The position numbers and the translations under genes are program-made. A model generated the notes under the pieces. The model worked only from the letters and a program-made list of their open reading frames with translations, was not told where the DNA came from and did no database searches. A DNA stretch of 64,000 nt from Rhizobium sp. SG_E_25_P2 (GTDB lineage: Bacteria > Pseudomonadota > Alphaproteobacteria > Rhizobiales > Rhizobiaceae), in contig NZ_JARXVM010000016.1 of the NCBI RefSeq assembly GCF_029892285.1, positions 1 through 64,000 of the forward strand, read 5' to 3'. This document shows positions 53,232 through 63,120 of this stretch, piece after piece (positions within the stretch are counted from its first letter, which is position 1; the number at the start of each line of letters is the position of its first letter).

Positions 53232-54056
53232 TTATTCGAAGCTCGTCAACAAATGATCCATGGAGCGCGAAGGTTCCGAGCAACCGGCCTCTCCGATCAC
53301 CCGCGCCGGCACACCCGCCACCGTTGTCTTGGGCGGCACGGGTTTCAGCACCACCGATCCGGCGGCCACGCGCGAGCATTTGCCGATCTGGATATTTCCG
53401 AGCACTTTTGCGCCCGCGCCGATCAGAACGCCATCGGCCACCTTGGGATGGCGGTCGCCGCTTTCCTTGCCGGTGCCGCCCAGCGTTACGCCCTGCAGGA
53501 TCGAGACATTGTCTCCGATCACCGCCGTTTCACCGACGACGAGGCCGGTGGCGTGATCGAGGAAGAAGCCTTTGCCGATGCGGGCAGCGGGGTTGATGTC
53601 GGTCTGGAACACGCTCGACGACCGGCTCTGCAGATACAGAGCGAAATCCTTGCGTCCCTGCTTCAGCAGCCAATTCGCCAGGCGATGGGTCTGGATGGCG
53701 TGAAAGCCCTTGAAATACAGAACCGGCTCTATGTAGCGGGTGCAGACAGGATCGCGGTCGTAATAGGCCTGAATGTCGACCCGAATGATGCGCGCCCATT
53801 CCGGCCAATCCGTCAGCATTTCCTCGAATGCGGCGCGCAGCAGCACCGAGGGGATATCGGCGTGATCGAGACGCTCGCTGATGCGATAGATCACGCAGTC
53901 TTCGAGTGTCTTGTGATTGATGATCGTCGAATAGAGAAAAGTTCCGAGAACAGGATCCTTTTCGGCCGCATGCCGCGCTTCCAAGCGCAGTTCATCCCAA
54001 ATCGGGTCCATCGTCTTGACCGACTCGTTTGCGCGGATTTCGAATGTGGCAGCCAT
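53232..54056 (-). CDS. cysE: Serine O-acetyltransferase
   Basis: A 274-residue enzyme acetylating L-serine in the first step of cysteine synthesis. The helical N-terminal domain (DPIWDELRLEARHAAEKDPVLGTFLYSTIINHKTLEDC) is followed by the left-handed beta-helix of hexapeptide repeats with the active-site loop GKGFFLDHATGLVVGETAVIGDNVSILQGVTLGGTG (about residues 150-185). The C-terminal tail that usually ends in Ile and contacts cysteine synthase here ends in Glu. AAGGAG nine bases before the ATG of MAATFEIR fixes the start, although the frame is open further upstream. Confidence 0.95.
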   Translation of the reverse strand: MAATFEIRANESVKTMDPIWDELRLEARHAAEKDPVLGTFLYSTIINHKTLEDCVIYRISERLDHADIPSVLLRAAFEEMLTDWPEWARIIRVDIQAYYDRDPVCTRYIEPVLYFKGFHAIQTHRLANWLLKQGRKDFALYLQSRSSSVFQTDINPAARIGKGFFLDHATGLVVGETAVIGDNVSILQGVTLGGTGKESGDRHPKVADGVLIGAGAKVLGNIQIGKCSRVAAGSVVLKPVPPKTTVAGVPARVIGEAGCSEPSRSMDHLLTSFE

Positions 54057-54134
54057 TTCAGGCTCTCCTTGAGCTTCCTCGAGACCGGCAATATAGGTCA
54101 TCTCGGCGTCCATTGAAATGGGGGGAGCGAGGGA

Positions 54135-54929
54135 ATGGAATTGGAGTTTGCAGAGGGTAAAATCCGCCTGGCGCTCGACATGGATGTGGCGCGTCTGCGC
54201 ATCTGCCAGCCGGCGCGTCTCAACGCGCTCAACCTCGCAATGTGGCGGGCGCTGCCAGAGGCGATCGGCTCTGCGATCGATCAGCAGGCTCGCGTCATTC
54301 TCCTGTCCGGCGACGGCGCACATTTCTCGGCCGGCGCCGATATTTCGGAATTCTCGGAGGTCAGAAAGGACGCTGAAAGCGCCCGTCTATATGAAAGCGT
54401 CAATGTCGACGCTTTCGCGGCGGTCCGCCGATCACCCATCCCGGTGATCGCGCTGATTTCCGGATCCTGCCATGGCGGCGGCTTCGGGCTGGTTGCGGCG
54501 GCCGATCTTCGGCTCGCAACCGAAGATGCGCGCTTCTCCGTGCCGCCTGCCGGGCTTGGTCTGGCGTATCCGGCGTCCGCCATGCGCGACATCGCGCTGG
54601 CCCTCGGCCAGCAGCAGGCGCGCCAGATGCTGTATACGGGAGAGACGAGGAGCGCGAGCGACATGCTGGCCTCGGGCTTTCTTCTCTCGACGCATCCTGA
54701 CCTGCAGGCTCTGCACGCCGCCGCAGCAGCGCTCACTGAGCGTATCGCCGGCAACGCGCCCTTGTCGATCCGCGCCGCCAAACTGGCTCTGCGCGCTGCG
54801 GCCGAGGACGACGCCGGTCTCGAGCGGGACGCCGATCACCTGGGCGCCGCCACGTTCGAGAGCGAAGATTACGCCGAAGGACGGCGCGCCTTCGCCGAAA
54901 AGCGCCGGCCAAACTTCATCGGCCGGTGA
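54135..54929 (+). CDS. Crotonase-fold protein (enoyl-CoA hydratase/isomerase family) lacking both catalytic Glu
   Basis: A 264-residue crotonase-superfamily protein. The oxyanion-hole segments are present: HFSAGADISEF (about residue 62) and ISGSCHGGGFGLVAAADLRLA (about 112). The two glutamates of true hydratases are missing: GGGCE is GGGFG, and the PE of the second site is PP in FSVPPAGLGLAYP. It is therefore probably not a standard enoyl-CoA hydratase, and its reaction cannot be named. It is divergent from cysE across 78 bases. A purine-rich GGGGGAGCGAGGGA stretch precedes the ATG. Confidence 0.8.
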   Translation: MELEFAEGKIRLALDMDVARLRICQPARLNALNLAMWRALPEAIGSAIDQQARVILLSGDGAHFSAGADISEFSEVRKDAESARLYESVNVDAFAAVRRSPIPVIALISGSCHGGGFGLVAAADLRLATEDARFSVPPAGLGLAYPASAMRDIALALGQQQARQMLYTGETRSASDMLASGFLLSTHPDLQALHAAAAALTERIAGNAPLSIRAAKLALRAAAEDDAGLERDADHLGAATFESEDYAEGRRAFAEKRRPNFIGR

Positions 54930-54941
54930 CAAGGACTGGCG

Positions 54942-55724
54942 TCAGCCGTCGAGGTCCTGATAGAAATCGAGCGCCGCCTGTTTGAACACGCGATCTCCGA
55001 CCGCGAGCATATGATCACGCCCCGGAATGTCCACGGCGCGTCCATCGGGCAGAAGCGCCGCCAGCCGATGCGGATCGCCGGCGATGTCGTCTTTGGTCCC
55101 CACCGCAATCAACACCGGCTGCAGGATCCGGGCGACTTCGGCCTCCGTGACCAGCACGCGGTTGGAGGAGATGCAGGCCGCCAGAGCCAGGCGGTCGCTG
55201 CCCGTCTTGTCGGCGAAGGCGCGAAACATCCGTCCGCGTTCATGCGTGACGTCGTCGAGCGAGGGCGCGAGGAGCGCATCGGCGATCGGGTCCCAGTCGC
55301 CTACCCCTTCGATGAGACCGAAGCCCAGACCGCCCCAGATCAGCGAACGCACCCGTTCTGGATGGTTGAGCGCCAGGAAGCTCGAAATCCGCGCGCCCAT
55401 GGAATAGCCCATCACATCCGCCTTCCCGATGCCGAGATGATCGAGCAACGCGGCCGAATCGCCCGCCATCAGCGCCGGGTGATAGGCGGCCGGATCATGC
55501 GGCTTGCCGCTGTCGCCATGGCCGCGATTATCGAGGGCGATCACCCGCCTGCCCGCTTTCAGAAGCGTCTGCACCCAGCCGGGATGAACCCAGTTGACCA
55601 GCGCCGAAGAGGCGAATCCATGGATCAGCAGCACGGGCGCTACGTCGCGCGGACCGACGTCGAAATAGGCGAAGTCCAGATCGGAATGGTGAAAACGGGA
55701 GAATTCGGGAAGGGTCTGATGCAT
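54942..55724 (-). CDS. Alpha/beta-fold hydrolase
   Basis: A 260-residue alpha/beta hydrolase with a complete catalytic triad: Ser in VMGYSMGARISSF (about residue 108), Asp in VGTKDDIAG (about 212) and His in PGRDHMLAVG (about 238). The oxyanion region VLLIHGFASSALVNWVHPGWV and VIALDNRGHGDSGKP are typical of cytoplasmic esterase/lyase-like members. No signal peptide is present. The substrate is unknown. It is convergent with the crotonase-fold gene (12 bases between stops) and divergent from the zinc-finger gene. Confidence 0.87.
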   Translation of the reverse strand: MHQTLPEFSRFHHSDLDFAYFDVGPRDVAPVLLIHGFASSALVNWVHPGWVQTLLKAGRRVIALDNRGHGDSGKPHDPAAYHPALMAGDSAALLDHLGIGKADVMGYSMGARISSFLALNHPERVRSLIWGGLGFGLIEGVGDWDPIADALLAPSLDDVTHERGRMFRAFADKTGSDRLALAACISSNRVLVTEAEVARILQPVLIAVGTKDDIAGDPHRLAALLPDGRAVDIPGRDHMLAVGDRVFKQAALDFYQDLDG

Positions 55725-55848
55725 GGCGGAATCGGTCTCGGCTAGATTTTTATGCCCATTGAGGCGGCTTGCGGCTTTTTGACCCTACACATTTATCGTC
55801 CGAGAGATTATGTTGCGGCACGAAATAGAATTGCCTTCGGAGACATGC

Positions 55849-56094
55849 ATGGCTGGGCACAGCATTCCGCACTTCCAGAATGACGGCGGATACAAGACGA
55901 TCAATATCGGGGTCAAGGAATTCATGTGCACCGGCGCGTCTGCGCCGTATGATCACCCGCATATTTTCATCGATATGGGCGACGAGAACGAAAAGATCTG
56001 TTCCTATTGCTCGACCTTGTATCGCTACGATCCGTCGCTCAAGGCCAACCAGTCCAATCCGGCCGGTTGCGTCTTTATCGAGCGCGCCGCGTAA
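55849..56094 (+). CDS. Zinc-finger (CHCC) protein, NDUFS6-like
   Basis: An 81-residue protein of the zf-CHCC family. The metal site is FMCTGASAPYDHPHIFIDMG followed by KICSYCSTLYRYDP, giving the Cys, His, Cys, Cys ligands. Its mitochondrial homologue NDUFS6 (13 kDa subunit) takes part in complex I assembly, and alphaproteobacterial versions are small cytoplasmic relatives. GGAG lies seven bases before the ATG. A flavin monooxygenase gene follows after 50 bases on the same strand. Confidence 0.88.
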   Translation: MAGHSIPHFQNDGGYKTINIGVKEFMCTGASAPYDHPHIFIDMGDENEKICSYCSTLYRYDPSLKANQSNPAGCVFIERAA

Positions 56095-56144
56095 CGCATT
56101 GTTGCGTCCCGCATGAGGGCGCGAAGACAGGATTTCAATCGAAC

Positions 56145-57299
56145 ATGAAAACCGTCGCTATCGTCGGCGCCGGCATTGCTGGACTCGTGAGCGCCCTCGC
56201 CTTCGCCCGCAAGGGCGTGTCCTGCTTGGTCGTGGAAAAGGCGTCGCGGCTCCAGGAAGTCGGCGCTGGCCTCCAGCTCTCTCCCAACGCCACTTATATC
56301 CTCAGCCAGCTTGGCCTCGAAGAGAAATTGCGCCCGGTCTGGCGCGAGCCCGACAATATCTGCCTTGTGTCCGGCTCCACGCTCGCGCCGCTCGCCTCGA
56401 TTTCGGCCAAGCAACTGGCGGCCACGCGGTGGGGCTCTCCCTACGCCGCGATTCATCGCGCCACGCTGCAGAAAGCCCTGCTCGAAGCCGTCTCCGATCA
56501 TCCGTTAATCGATCTGCGCCTGTCGGCCGGCTACGAAGCCTCGGACGCGCTGGCCTCGGCGCTCGGCGCGGCGCCGGACCTTACGATCGGCGCCGATGGC
56601 GTCTGGTCGCGTTTCCGCGCGTCTATTCCTTCTGCCGGCAAGCCGGAATTTTCCGGCATGGTCGCCTGGCGGTTCATCATTCCGCAAAAGGACGCGCCGT
56701 CGTTCCTCAATCCGCGCAATGTGACCGCCTTTGTCGGCCCCCGCGCCCATATCGTCGCTTATCCCCTGCAGGACGCGGGCGCCTTCAATGTCGTGGCGCT
56801 GTCGAGCGGGGCCAATCCCGGCGAAACCTGGGCGGCCGATTGCAATCCCACCCATCGCAACGAGATGACGACGCAATTCGCCGGCTGGCATCGCGATATC
56901 AGGACGCTTTTGTCTTATGCGCCGAAACCGACCTGGTGGCCGCTGTTTGGCGTCTCCGAAGGCCGCTGGACCGATGGCCGCGACAGGGTGCTGATCGGCG
57001 ACGCCGCGCATGCCATGACGCCGTTCGCGGCCCAGGGCGCCGCCATGGCGATCGAAGACGCCTATGAACTGGCGGGCATCGCCACCGCTCGGGTCGATCT
57101 CGCCGACGCGCTGGCCTTTTTCGAGCGCAACCGTCAGGCGCGCATCGCCCGGGTCCGTTCTCGCGGCGCCTTCAACAAATTCGCCTATCACGCGCGCGGC
57201 CCAGTTCGGGTCGCCCGCGACCTGGTGCTAAAGCTGCGCAAGCCCGAAAGCGTCGCGGCCGATCTCGACTGGCTTTACGGCTACAAGGCGCCGGGCTGA
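56145..57299 (+). CDS. FAD-dependent monooxygenase (salicylate/3-hydroxybenzoate hydroxylase-like)
   Basis: A 384-residue class A flavoprotein monooxygenase. The FAD loop VAIVGAGIAGLVSALAFARKG is at residue 4, the middle DG-type motif LTIGADGVWSRFRASI at about 145, and the second FAD motif VLIGDAAHAMTPFAAQGAAMAIEDAYELAG at about 283. These enzymes hydroxylate aromatic substrates with NAD(P)H and O2. The ring substrate cannot be deduced, and no aromatic catabolism genes are nearby. The start is the ATG of MKTVAIVGAG. Upstream frame codons overlap the zinc-finger gene. Confidence 0.88.
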   Translation: MKTVAIVGAGIAGLVSALAFARKGVSCLVVEKASRLQEVGAGLQLSPNATYILSQLGLEEKLRPVWREPDNICLVSGSTLAPLASISAKQLAATRWGSPYAAIHRATLQKALLEAVSDHPLIDLRLSAGYEASDALASALGAAPDLTIGADGVWSRFRASIPSAGKPEFSGMVAWRFIIPQKDAPSFLNPRNVTAFVGPRAHIVAYPLQDAGAFNVVALSSGANPGETWAADCNPTHRNEMTTQFAGWHRDIRTLLSYAPKPTWWPLFGVSEGRWTDGRDRVLIGDAAHAMTPFAAQGAAMAIEDAYELAGIATARVDLADALAFFERNRQARIARVRSRGAFNKFAYHARGPVRVARDLVLKLRKPESVAADLDWLYGYKAPG

Positions 57300-57321
57300 A
57301 CGCCCGGCTTCCTTTCTGTGG

Positions 57322-58506
57322 TTAAATCTCCGCCGCCGCCCGGAAGCCGGCTTCGAGGTCGCGCTGGAGATCGGCGACATCCTCAAGCCCGATCTGCAGG
57401 CGGATCAGCGCGCCGCCTTCGGGCGCCTTGCGGATCTTGCGGTCGCCGAGATTGACAGGCACGGCGAGGCTTTCATAGCCGCCCCAGGAATAGCCGAGAC
57501 CAAACAGTGTCAGACGATCGAGAAAGGCATGCGCGCGCGCCTTGGCCTTTTCAGGCTCTGATTTCAACACAAAGGAAAACACGCCTGACGCGCCCTTGAA
57601 GTCGCGCTTCCAGATGGCGTGGCCGGCAAAGCTCGGCAGAGCCGGATGCAGCACGGAGGCGACGTCGTCGCGGCTCTCCAGCCATTGAGCGACCTTTATC
57701 GCGCTCTCCTGATGACGCTCCAGCCTGACACCCATGGTCCTGAGACCGCGCAGGATCTGGTAGGCGTCGTCGCCGCCGACGCACAGGCCCATCACCAGAT
57801 TCATTTCGTCGATCGCCGGCCACAGCTTGTCGTTCGCCGAAACTGTGCCCATCAACACGTCGGAATGACCCGAGGGATATTTGGTCGCCGCATGGATCGA
57901 AATATCGACGCCGAAATCGAGCGGCTTGAAATAGAGCGGCGTCGCCCAGGTATTGTCCATCGACACGATTGCGCCGGCGGCATGGGCAGCGTCGGCGATT
58001 GAGCGCACATCCTGCATTTCGAACGTGTTCGACCCCGGCGCTTCGAGATGCACGAGCCGTGTGTTGGGACGGATCAGGCTCGTTATGCCCGCGCCGATCT
58101 CTGGATCGTAATATTCGGTCTCCACGCCCATGCGCGCGAGCACCGTTCCACAGAAACGCCGCGTGGGAAAATAGACCGAATCGACCACCAGAATGTGATC
58201 GCCCGGCCGGAGCACAGCGAGAAACGGCACGGTGATCGCGGCAAGCCCGGAGGCCAGCAAAATCGTGCCCGCCGATCCCTCCAGTTCGTTGATCGCGGCG
58301 CAGAGCGCATCTGTGGTCGGCGTTCCGTGCGTGCCATAGGTGTAGGACTGCCCGCTGGTTTCAAGCGTGCGGGAGTCCGGAAACAACACCGTCGAGGCGT
58401 GTACGACCGGCGGATTGACGAAGCCGTGATAGTCGCGCGGACTATAGCCCTGATGCGCGAGCCGCGTATTGATGCCCATTTCACCCTCGCCGACGTCCTT
58501 GACCAT
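57322..58506 (-). CDS. metC: Cystathionine beta-lyase (trans-sulfuration PLP enzyme)
   Basis: A 394-residue PLP-dependent enzyme of the Cys/Met metabolism family that cleaves cystathionine to homocysteine in methionine synthesis. The PLP lysine is in SIHAATKYPSGHSDVLMG (about residue 215), the phosphate-binding YGTHGTPTTDAL is at about 58, and DNTWATPLYFKPLDFGVDI is at about 188. The N-terminus INTRLAHQGYSPRDYHGFVNPPV is the MetC form rather than a cystathionine gamma-synthase. GGAGATAAAGC precedes the ATG. It is divergent from aapJ. Confidence 0.92.
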   Translation of the reverse strand: MVKDVGEGEMGINTRLAHQGYSPRDYHGFVNPPVVHASTVLFPDSRTLETSGQSYTYGTHGTPTTDALCAAINELEGSAGTILLASGLAAITVPFLAVLRPGDHILVVDSVYFPTRRFCGTVLARMGVETEYYDPEIGAGITSLIRPNTRLVHLEAPGSNTFEMQDVRSIADAAHAAGAIVSMDNTWATPLYFKPLDFGVDISIHAATKYPSGHSDVLMGTVSANDKLWPAIDEMNLVMGLCVGGDDAYQILRGLRTMGVRLERHQESAIKVAQWLESRDDVASVLHPALPSFAGHAIWKRDFKGASGVFSFVLKSEPEKAKARAHAFLDRLTLFGLGYSWGGYESLAVPVNLGDRKIRKAPEGGALIRLQIGLEDVADLQRDLEAGFRAAAEI

Positions 58507-58837
58507 GCTTTATCTCCATCAATGCTGAAGCTGGATTTCCACAGGCCGGGCTTTTTGGTCAAGCGCGACGCCCCGCGTTTTCGCGGCATAATGCCGTCCT
58601 TGGTCGAAAACGCAAAAAAATTCGCCTAATGGCCTATTTAATAGGTCCAGATCTGCACATTTTTCCGGAAACAGGGATGTTTGCGCACTAATATACGCAA
58701 AAATCTCGGCAACACTTGACTAACGCAGCGTTTACGATTGTCTTAGAGCGACGTCCACCTGAAAGGGAAACGGCTGGACGACCGTTTTCGCTCTGGCGAG
58801 AAACGGCGGGGAAACAACAAACAAGAAGGTACGAAAC
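58507..58837. promoter_or_regulatory. Divergent metC/aapJ intergenic region with two dyads
   Basis: No gene is seen in this 331-base stretch. It contains CCTATTTAATAGG (58633-58645) and TTTGCG-N10-CGCAAA (58680-58701), two candidate operators. A weak promoter toward aapJ is TTGACT (58716-58721) with TGTCTT (58739-58744) at 17 bases. AAACGG (58768-58773) and CCGTTT (58782-58787) form a hairpin in the aapJ leader, and AGAAGG precedes aapJ. Rhizobial aap operons are known to respond to nitrogen regulators. Which protein binds here is unknown. Confidence 0.4.
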
Positions 58838-59863
58838 ATGACGAAACAGCTTTTGACCGGCGTGCTTGGCGCAGCGATCGTGGCGCTCGGCGCAGCGGCT
58901 GCTCAGGCCGGAACGCTCGACGACGTCAAAGCCAAGGGCTTCGTCCAGTGCGGCGTCAACGCCAACTTGGCCGGCTTCGGTTCTCAGGACGCCAACGGTA
59001 ATTTCACCGGCTTCGACGTCGATTATTGCAAGGGCATCGCCGCCGCCGTGTTCGGCGACGCCACCAAGGTGAAATTCACCGCTTTGTCCGCCAAGGATCG
59101 CTTCCCGGCCCTGCAGTCCGGCGAAATCGACATTCTGGCGCGCAACACCACCTGGACCGCCAGCCGCGATTCGCAGCTCGGCTTCGATTTCCGCGCTGTG
59201 AATTATTATGACGGCCAGGGCTTCATGGTCCGCAAGGACATCGGCGTGAAGAGCGCGCTGGAACTGTCCGGCGCCGCCGTCTGCGTCCAGTCCGGCACCA
59301 CCACCGAACTCAACCTCGCCGACTATTTCCGCGCCAACAAGCTGGAATACAAGCCGGTCGTGTTCGAAAAGCAGGAAGAAGTCGACGCCGCCTATAACGC
59401 CGGCCGTTGCGACGTCTACACCACCGACCAGTCGGGCCTGTATTCGATCCGCCTGTCGCTCGCCAATCCGGCTGATCACGTGATCCTTCCGGAAATCATC
59501 TCCAAGGAGCCGCTCGGCCCGGCCGTTCGCCAGAACGACTCCAAGTGGTTCGACGTCGTCTCCTACGTTCACTACGCCATGGTCACCGCTGAAGAATTCG
59601 GCATTACCACGGCCAATCTCGATGAGATGACCAAGTCCACCAACCCGGACATCCAGCGCTTCCTCGGCGCCGAAAAGGACCAGACGATCGGCAAGGATCT
59701 CGGCCTGGACGAGAAGTGGGCCTATAACGTGGTCAAGGCCGTCGGCAATTACGGCGAATCCTTCGAACGCAATGTCGGCCAGGGCTCGAACCTGAAGATC
59801 GCGCGCGGCTTGAACGCCCTGTGGTCGAAGGGCGGCCTGCAATACGCCCCGCCGATCCGCTAA
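58838..59863 (+). CDS. aapJ: General L-amino acid ABC transporter substrate-binding protein
   Basis: A 341-residue periplasmic binding protein (SBP_bac_3). The signal peptide MTKQLLTGVLGAAIVALGAAAAQA is followed by GTLDDVKAKGFVQCGVNANLAGFGSQDANGNFTGFDVDYCKGIAAAVFGD, the aap-type N-terminus. NTTWTASRDSQLGFDFRAVNYYDGQGFMV (about residue 105) and YTTDQSGLYSIRLSLANP (about 195) are also characteristic. In rhizobia this protein binds many L-amino acids. The C-terminal GLNALWSKGGLQYAPPIR matches the family. A hairpin follows the stop before aapQ. Confidence 0.95.
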   Translation: MTKQLLTGVLGAAIVALGAAAAQAGTLDDVKAKGFVQCGVNANLAGFGSQDANGNFTGFDVDYCKGIAAAVFGDATKVKFTALSAKDRFPALQSGEIDILARNTTWTASRDSQLGFDFRAVNYYDGQGFMVRKDIGVKSALELSGAAVCVQSGTTTELNLADYFRANKLEYKPVVFEKQEEVDAAYNAGRCDVYTTDQSGLYSIRLSLANPADHVILPEIISKEPLGPAVRQNDSKWFDVVSYVHYAMVTAEEFGITTANLDEMTKSTNPDIQRFLGAEKDQTIGKDLGLDEKWAYNVVKAVGNYGESFERNVGQGSNLKIARGLNALWSKGGLQYAPPIR

Positions 59864-59871
59864 AATCTTCC

Positions 59872-59894
59872 GGGAGGCGGCAAAGCCGCCTCCC
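59872..59894 (+). terminator. Intercistronic hairpin between aapJ and aapQ
   Basis: GGGAGGCGGC (59872-59881) pairs perfectly with GCCGCCTCCC (59885-59894) around an AAA loop. No T-run follows, so it is more likely a partial terminator or mRNA-stabilising structure that allows more AapJ than permease. Confidence 0.55.
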
Positions 59895-59959
59895 GATTTC
59901 GCCTAGAACATAGATGAATAAGCTCCCTGAAGGGAGCGGCGAAAAACGGGGAAAAATGC

Positions 59960-61153
59960 ATGGCAGCAGACGCCACAACGCGCGTCGGGGACGACAGTCC
60001 TTCGCAATCGCTTCTCTATAACCCGGAAATCCGCGGTTACTTCTACCAGGCCGTGACGGTTATCGTCGTCATCGCATTCATTTACACCGCCGTGACAAAT
60101 GCGGCGGAAAATTTGGCTCGCGCCAATATGACGGCGGGCTTCGACTTTCTCGGCAGCCGCGCCGGTTTCGACGTCGGCCAAAGCCTGATCGCCTATACGA
60201 GCGACTCGACCTATTTCCGCGCCTTGCTTGTCGGCCTGGTCAACACGCTTATTGTCGCCGTTTTCGGCATAATTACGGCGACCATCGTCGGATTGCTGGT
60301 CGGCGTCGGTCGCTTGTCGCAGAACTGGCTGATCGCCAGGCTTTGCACCGTCTATGTCGAAGTGTTCCGCAACATTCCGCCGCTGCTGGTGATTTTCTTC
60401 TGGTACAAGCTGGTTCTCGACATCCTGCCGGGTGTGAAGGAATCTTTCGAACTGCCTTTGTCGGTCTATCTGAACAATCGCGGCGTGTTCATGCCGGCTC
60501 CGGTGTTCGGCGACGGCTCCGGCCTGATCGTGATCGCCCTGATCCTCGGCATCGCCCTCGCTTTCGGCTTCAGTCGCTGGGCCAAGAGCCAACAGATGGC
60601 GACCGGCAAGCAATATCCGACCATCAGCGTGGGCTTTGGCCTGGTCATCGGTCTGCCTTTGCTGGTTTTCCTGGCGCTCGGCGCGCCCCTCACTTTCGAC
60701 GCGCCCGTGCTCGGCAAGTTCAATCTCAACGGCGGCATGGTCGTGGGACCTGAATTCCTGTCGCTCTATCTGGCGCTGTCTTTCTACACGGCGTCCTTTA
60801 TCGCCGAAATCGTCCGCGCCGGCATCCGCGGCGTCGCCAAGGGTCAAAGCGAGGCGGCGCAGGCGCTCGGCATTCGTCACGGCTTGACGACGCGTCTGGT
60901 GGTGTTGCCGCAGGCGCTCAGGATCATCATTCCGCCGCTGACCTCGCAATATCTCAATCTCACCAAGAATTCGTCGCTCGCCATCGCTGTTGGTTACGCC
61001 GATCTCGTGGCGGTCGGCGGCACCATTCTCAACCAGTCCGGCCATTCGATCGAAATCATCGCGATCTGGATGATCTTGTATGTGTCGATCAGTCTGATCA
61101 CGTCGCTGTTCATGAACTGGTTCAACGCGAAAATGGCATTGGTGGAGCGCTGA
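59960..61153 (+). CDS. aapQ: General L-amino acid ABC transporter permease AapQ
   Basis: A 397-residue inner-membrane permease (HisMQ type). About eight hydrophobic segments are seen, including [23 protein letters not shown] near the start and [25 protein letters not shown] near residue 90. The EAA loop is [21 protein letters not shown] (about 293), followed by [34 protein letters not shown]. Members of the Aap/Bzt type are longer than usual HisM-type permeases because of an extra central region, as here. aapM starts one base after the stop. Confidence 0.93.
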   Translation: MAADATTRVGDDSPSQSLLYNPEIRGYFYQAVTVIVVIAFIYTAVTNAAENLARANMTAGFDFLGSRAGFDVGQSLIAYTSDSTYFRALLVGLVNTLIVAVFGIITATIVGLLVGVGRLSQNWLIARLCTVYVEVFRNIPPLLVIFFWYKLVLDILPGVKESFELPLSVYLNNRGVFMPAPVFGDGSGLIVIALILGIALAFGFSRWAKSQQMATGKQYPTISVGFGLVIGLPLLVFLALGAPLTFDAPVLGKFNLNGGMVVGPEFLSLYLALSFYTASFIAEIVRAGIRGVAKGQSEAAQALGIRHGLTTRLVVLPQALRIIIPPLTSQYLNLTKNSSLAIAVGYADLVAVGGTILNQSGHSIEIIAIWMILYVSISLITSLFMNWFNAKMALVER

Positions 61154-61154
61154 T

Positions 61155-62312
61155 ATGGCAAATGACTACGCTTACGTCCGCCAGACCTTCCTGACGCCGG
61201 AAAAGCCGCCGATCGGCGACGCGACGTCGGCAAGCTGGATACGCCGCAACCTGTTTGCGACGCCGGTCGACTCGATCCTCACGCTCGCGGCGGGAGCGAT
61301 CATCGTCTGGTTCCTCTATCACGCGCTGGACTGGCTGGTGATCAAGGCGGTGTGGACCGGTTCGGACCGCACCGTTTGCGCCACCCCCGCCCAGGGCGGC
61401 ATTCAACCCGAAGGCTGGTCCGGCGCCTGCTGGGCCTATGTCGGCAATTACTTCACGCAGTTCATGGTGGGCTCCTATCCGCGCGACCTGCTGTGGAGGC
61501 CAATCGTCGTCGCGATCCTGTTCGTCGGCCTCCTTGTGCCGTTCCTGATCCCCAAGGCTCCGTTCAAGGGCTGGAACGCCATCGCCCTTTTGGTCGTCCT
61601 GCCGATCGTCGCCTTCGTGCTGCTGCTCGGGGGCTGGTTCGGCCTGACCCATGTCGAAACGGCGCGTTGGGGCGGATTGATGGTCACCCTGATCCTGTCC
61701 TTCGTCGGCATCGTCGTGTCGCTGCCGATCGGCATTTTCCTCGCGCTCGGCCGTCGCTCGACGCTGCCGATCGTCAAGGGCTTCTGCGTGTCCTTCATCG
61801 AACTGATCCGCGGCGTGCCGCTGATCACCGTTCTGTTCATGGCCAGCGTGCTCCTGCCGCTGTTCCTGGAGCCGGGCGACACGCCGATGGACAAGTTCCT
61901 GCGCGCGCTGATCGGCGTCTCGATCTTCGCTTCGGCCTATATGGCGGAAGTCATCCGCGGCGGCCTGCAGGCCATTCCGAAGGGGCAGTATGAAGGGGCG
62001 GATTCGCTGGGCCTGAGCTACGGCCAGAAGATCACCTTCGTCATCATGCCGCAGGCGATCAAGCTGGTCATTCCCGGCATCGTCAACACCTTCATCGGCA
62101 TGTTCAAGGACACCTCGCTCGTGTCGATCATCAATATGTTCGACCTGCTTGGCGTGGTGAAGAACAGCTTTGGCGACACGACCTGGTTGACGCCGGTCAC
62201 GCCGCTCACGGGTCTGATCTTTGCGGGCTTCGTGTTCTGGCTGTTCTGCTTCGGCATGTCGCGCTATTCCAGCTTCATCGAGCGCCGCCTCGACACTGGA
62301 CACAAGAGATAA
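61155..62312 (+). CDS. aapM: General L-amino acid ABC transporter permease AapM
   Basis: A 385-residue permease, partner of AapQ. N-terminal [41 protein letters not shown] is typical of AapM. Membrane segments include [21 protein letters not shown] (about residue 175) and the EAA loop is [24 protein letters not shown] (about 270), with [30 protein letters not shown] following. The C-terminus [17 protein letters not shown] is also typical. aapP begins 13 bases later. Confidence 0.93.
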   Translation: MANDYAYVRQTFLTPEKPPIGDATSASWIRRNLFATPVDSILTLAAGAIIVWFLYHALDWLVIKAVWTGSDRTVCATPAQGGIQPEGWSGACWAYVGNYFTQFMVGSYPRDLLWRPIVVAILFVGLLVPFLIPKAPFKGWNAIALLVVLPIVAFVLLLGGWFGLTHVETARWGGLMVTLILSFVGIVVSLPIGIFLALGRRSTLPIVKGFCVSFIELIRGVPLITVLFMASVLLPLFLEPGDTPMDKFLRALIGVSIFASAYMAEVIRGGLQAIPKGQYEGADSLGLSYGQKITFVIMPQAIKLVIPGIVNTFIGMFKDTSLVSIINMFDLLGVVKNSFGDTTWLTPVTPLTGLIFAGFVFWLFCFGMSRYSSFIERRLDTGHKR

Positions 62313-62325
62313 AGGGGAAAACACC

Positions 62326-63099
62326 ATGGCTAATGACGCCGCACAGAAACTGAACGTGTCCTCGACCGATGTCGCCGTCGAACTGATCGGCATGAACAAG
62401 TGGTATGGCGAATTCCACGTTCTGCGCGACATCAATCTCAAGGTGATGAAGGGCGAACGCATCGTCATCGCCGGCCCGTCGGGTTCCGGCAAATCCACGA
62501 TGATCCGCTGCATCAACCGTCTGGAAGAACACCAGAAGGGCACCATCATCGTCGACGGCATCGAACTCACCAACGACCTCAAGCGCATCGACGAAGTGCG
62601 CCGCGAGGTCGGCATGGTGTTCCAGCACTTCAACCTGTTTCCGCATCTGACGATCCTGGAAAACTGCACGCTGGCGCCGATCTGGGTTCGCAAGATGCCC
62701 AAGAAGCAGGCCGAGGAAATCGCCATGCATTTCCTCACCCGCGTCAAGATCCCCGATCAGGCCCACAAATATCCGGGCCAGCTTTCGGGCGGCCAGCAGC
62801 AGCGTGTCGCCATTGCGCGGGCGCTGTGCATGAAGCCGAAGATCATGCTGTTCGATGAGCCGACCTCGGCGCTCGATCCGGAAATGGTCAAGGAAGTGCT
62901 CGACACCATGGTCGGTCTCGCCGAGGAAGGCATGACCATGCTCTGCGTCACCCATGAAATGGGCTTTGCCCGCCAGGTCGCCAATCGGGTGATCTTCATG
63001 GACCAGGGGCAGATCGTTGAACAGAACGAACCCGGCGCCTTCTTCGACAATCCGCAGCATGAACGCACCAAGCTGTTCCTCAGCCAGATCCTGCACTGA
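62326..63099 (+). CDS. aapP: General L-amino acid ABC transporter ATP-binding protein AapP
   Basis: A 257-residue polar-amino-acid ABC ATPase. Walker A is [25 protein letters not shown] (about residue 48), the signature is [23 protein letters not shown] (about 147) and Walker B is [20 protein letters not shown] (about 172), with the switch His in [31 protein letters not shown] precedes the ATG. It energises the AapQM channel. A terminator follows. Confidence 0.95.
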   Translation: MANDAAQKLNVSSTDVAVELIGMNKWYGEFHVLRDINLKVMKGERIVIAGPSGSGKSTMIRCINRLEEHQKGTIIVDGIELTNDLKRIDEVRREVGMVFQHFNLFPHLTILENCTLAPIWVRKMPKKQAEEIAMHFLTRVKIPDQAHKYPGQLSGGQQQRVAIARALCMKPKIMLFDEPTSALDPEMVKEVLDTMVGLAEEGMTMLCVTHEMGFARQVANRVIFMDQGQIVEQNEPGAFFDNPQHERTKLFLSQILH

Positions 63100-63120
63100 A
63101 GATCGATGCCGAAACGCGAC

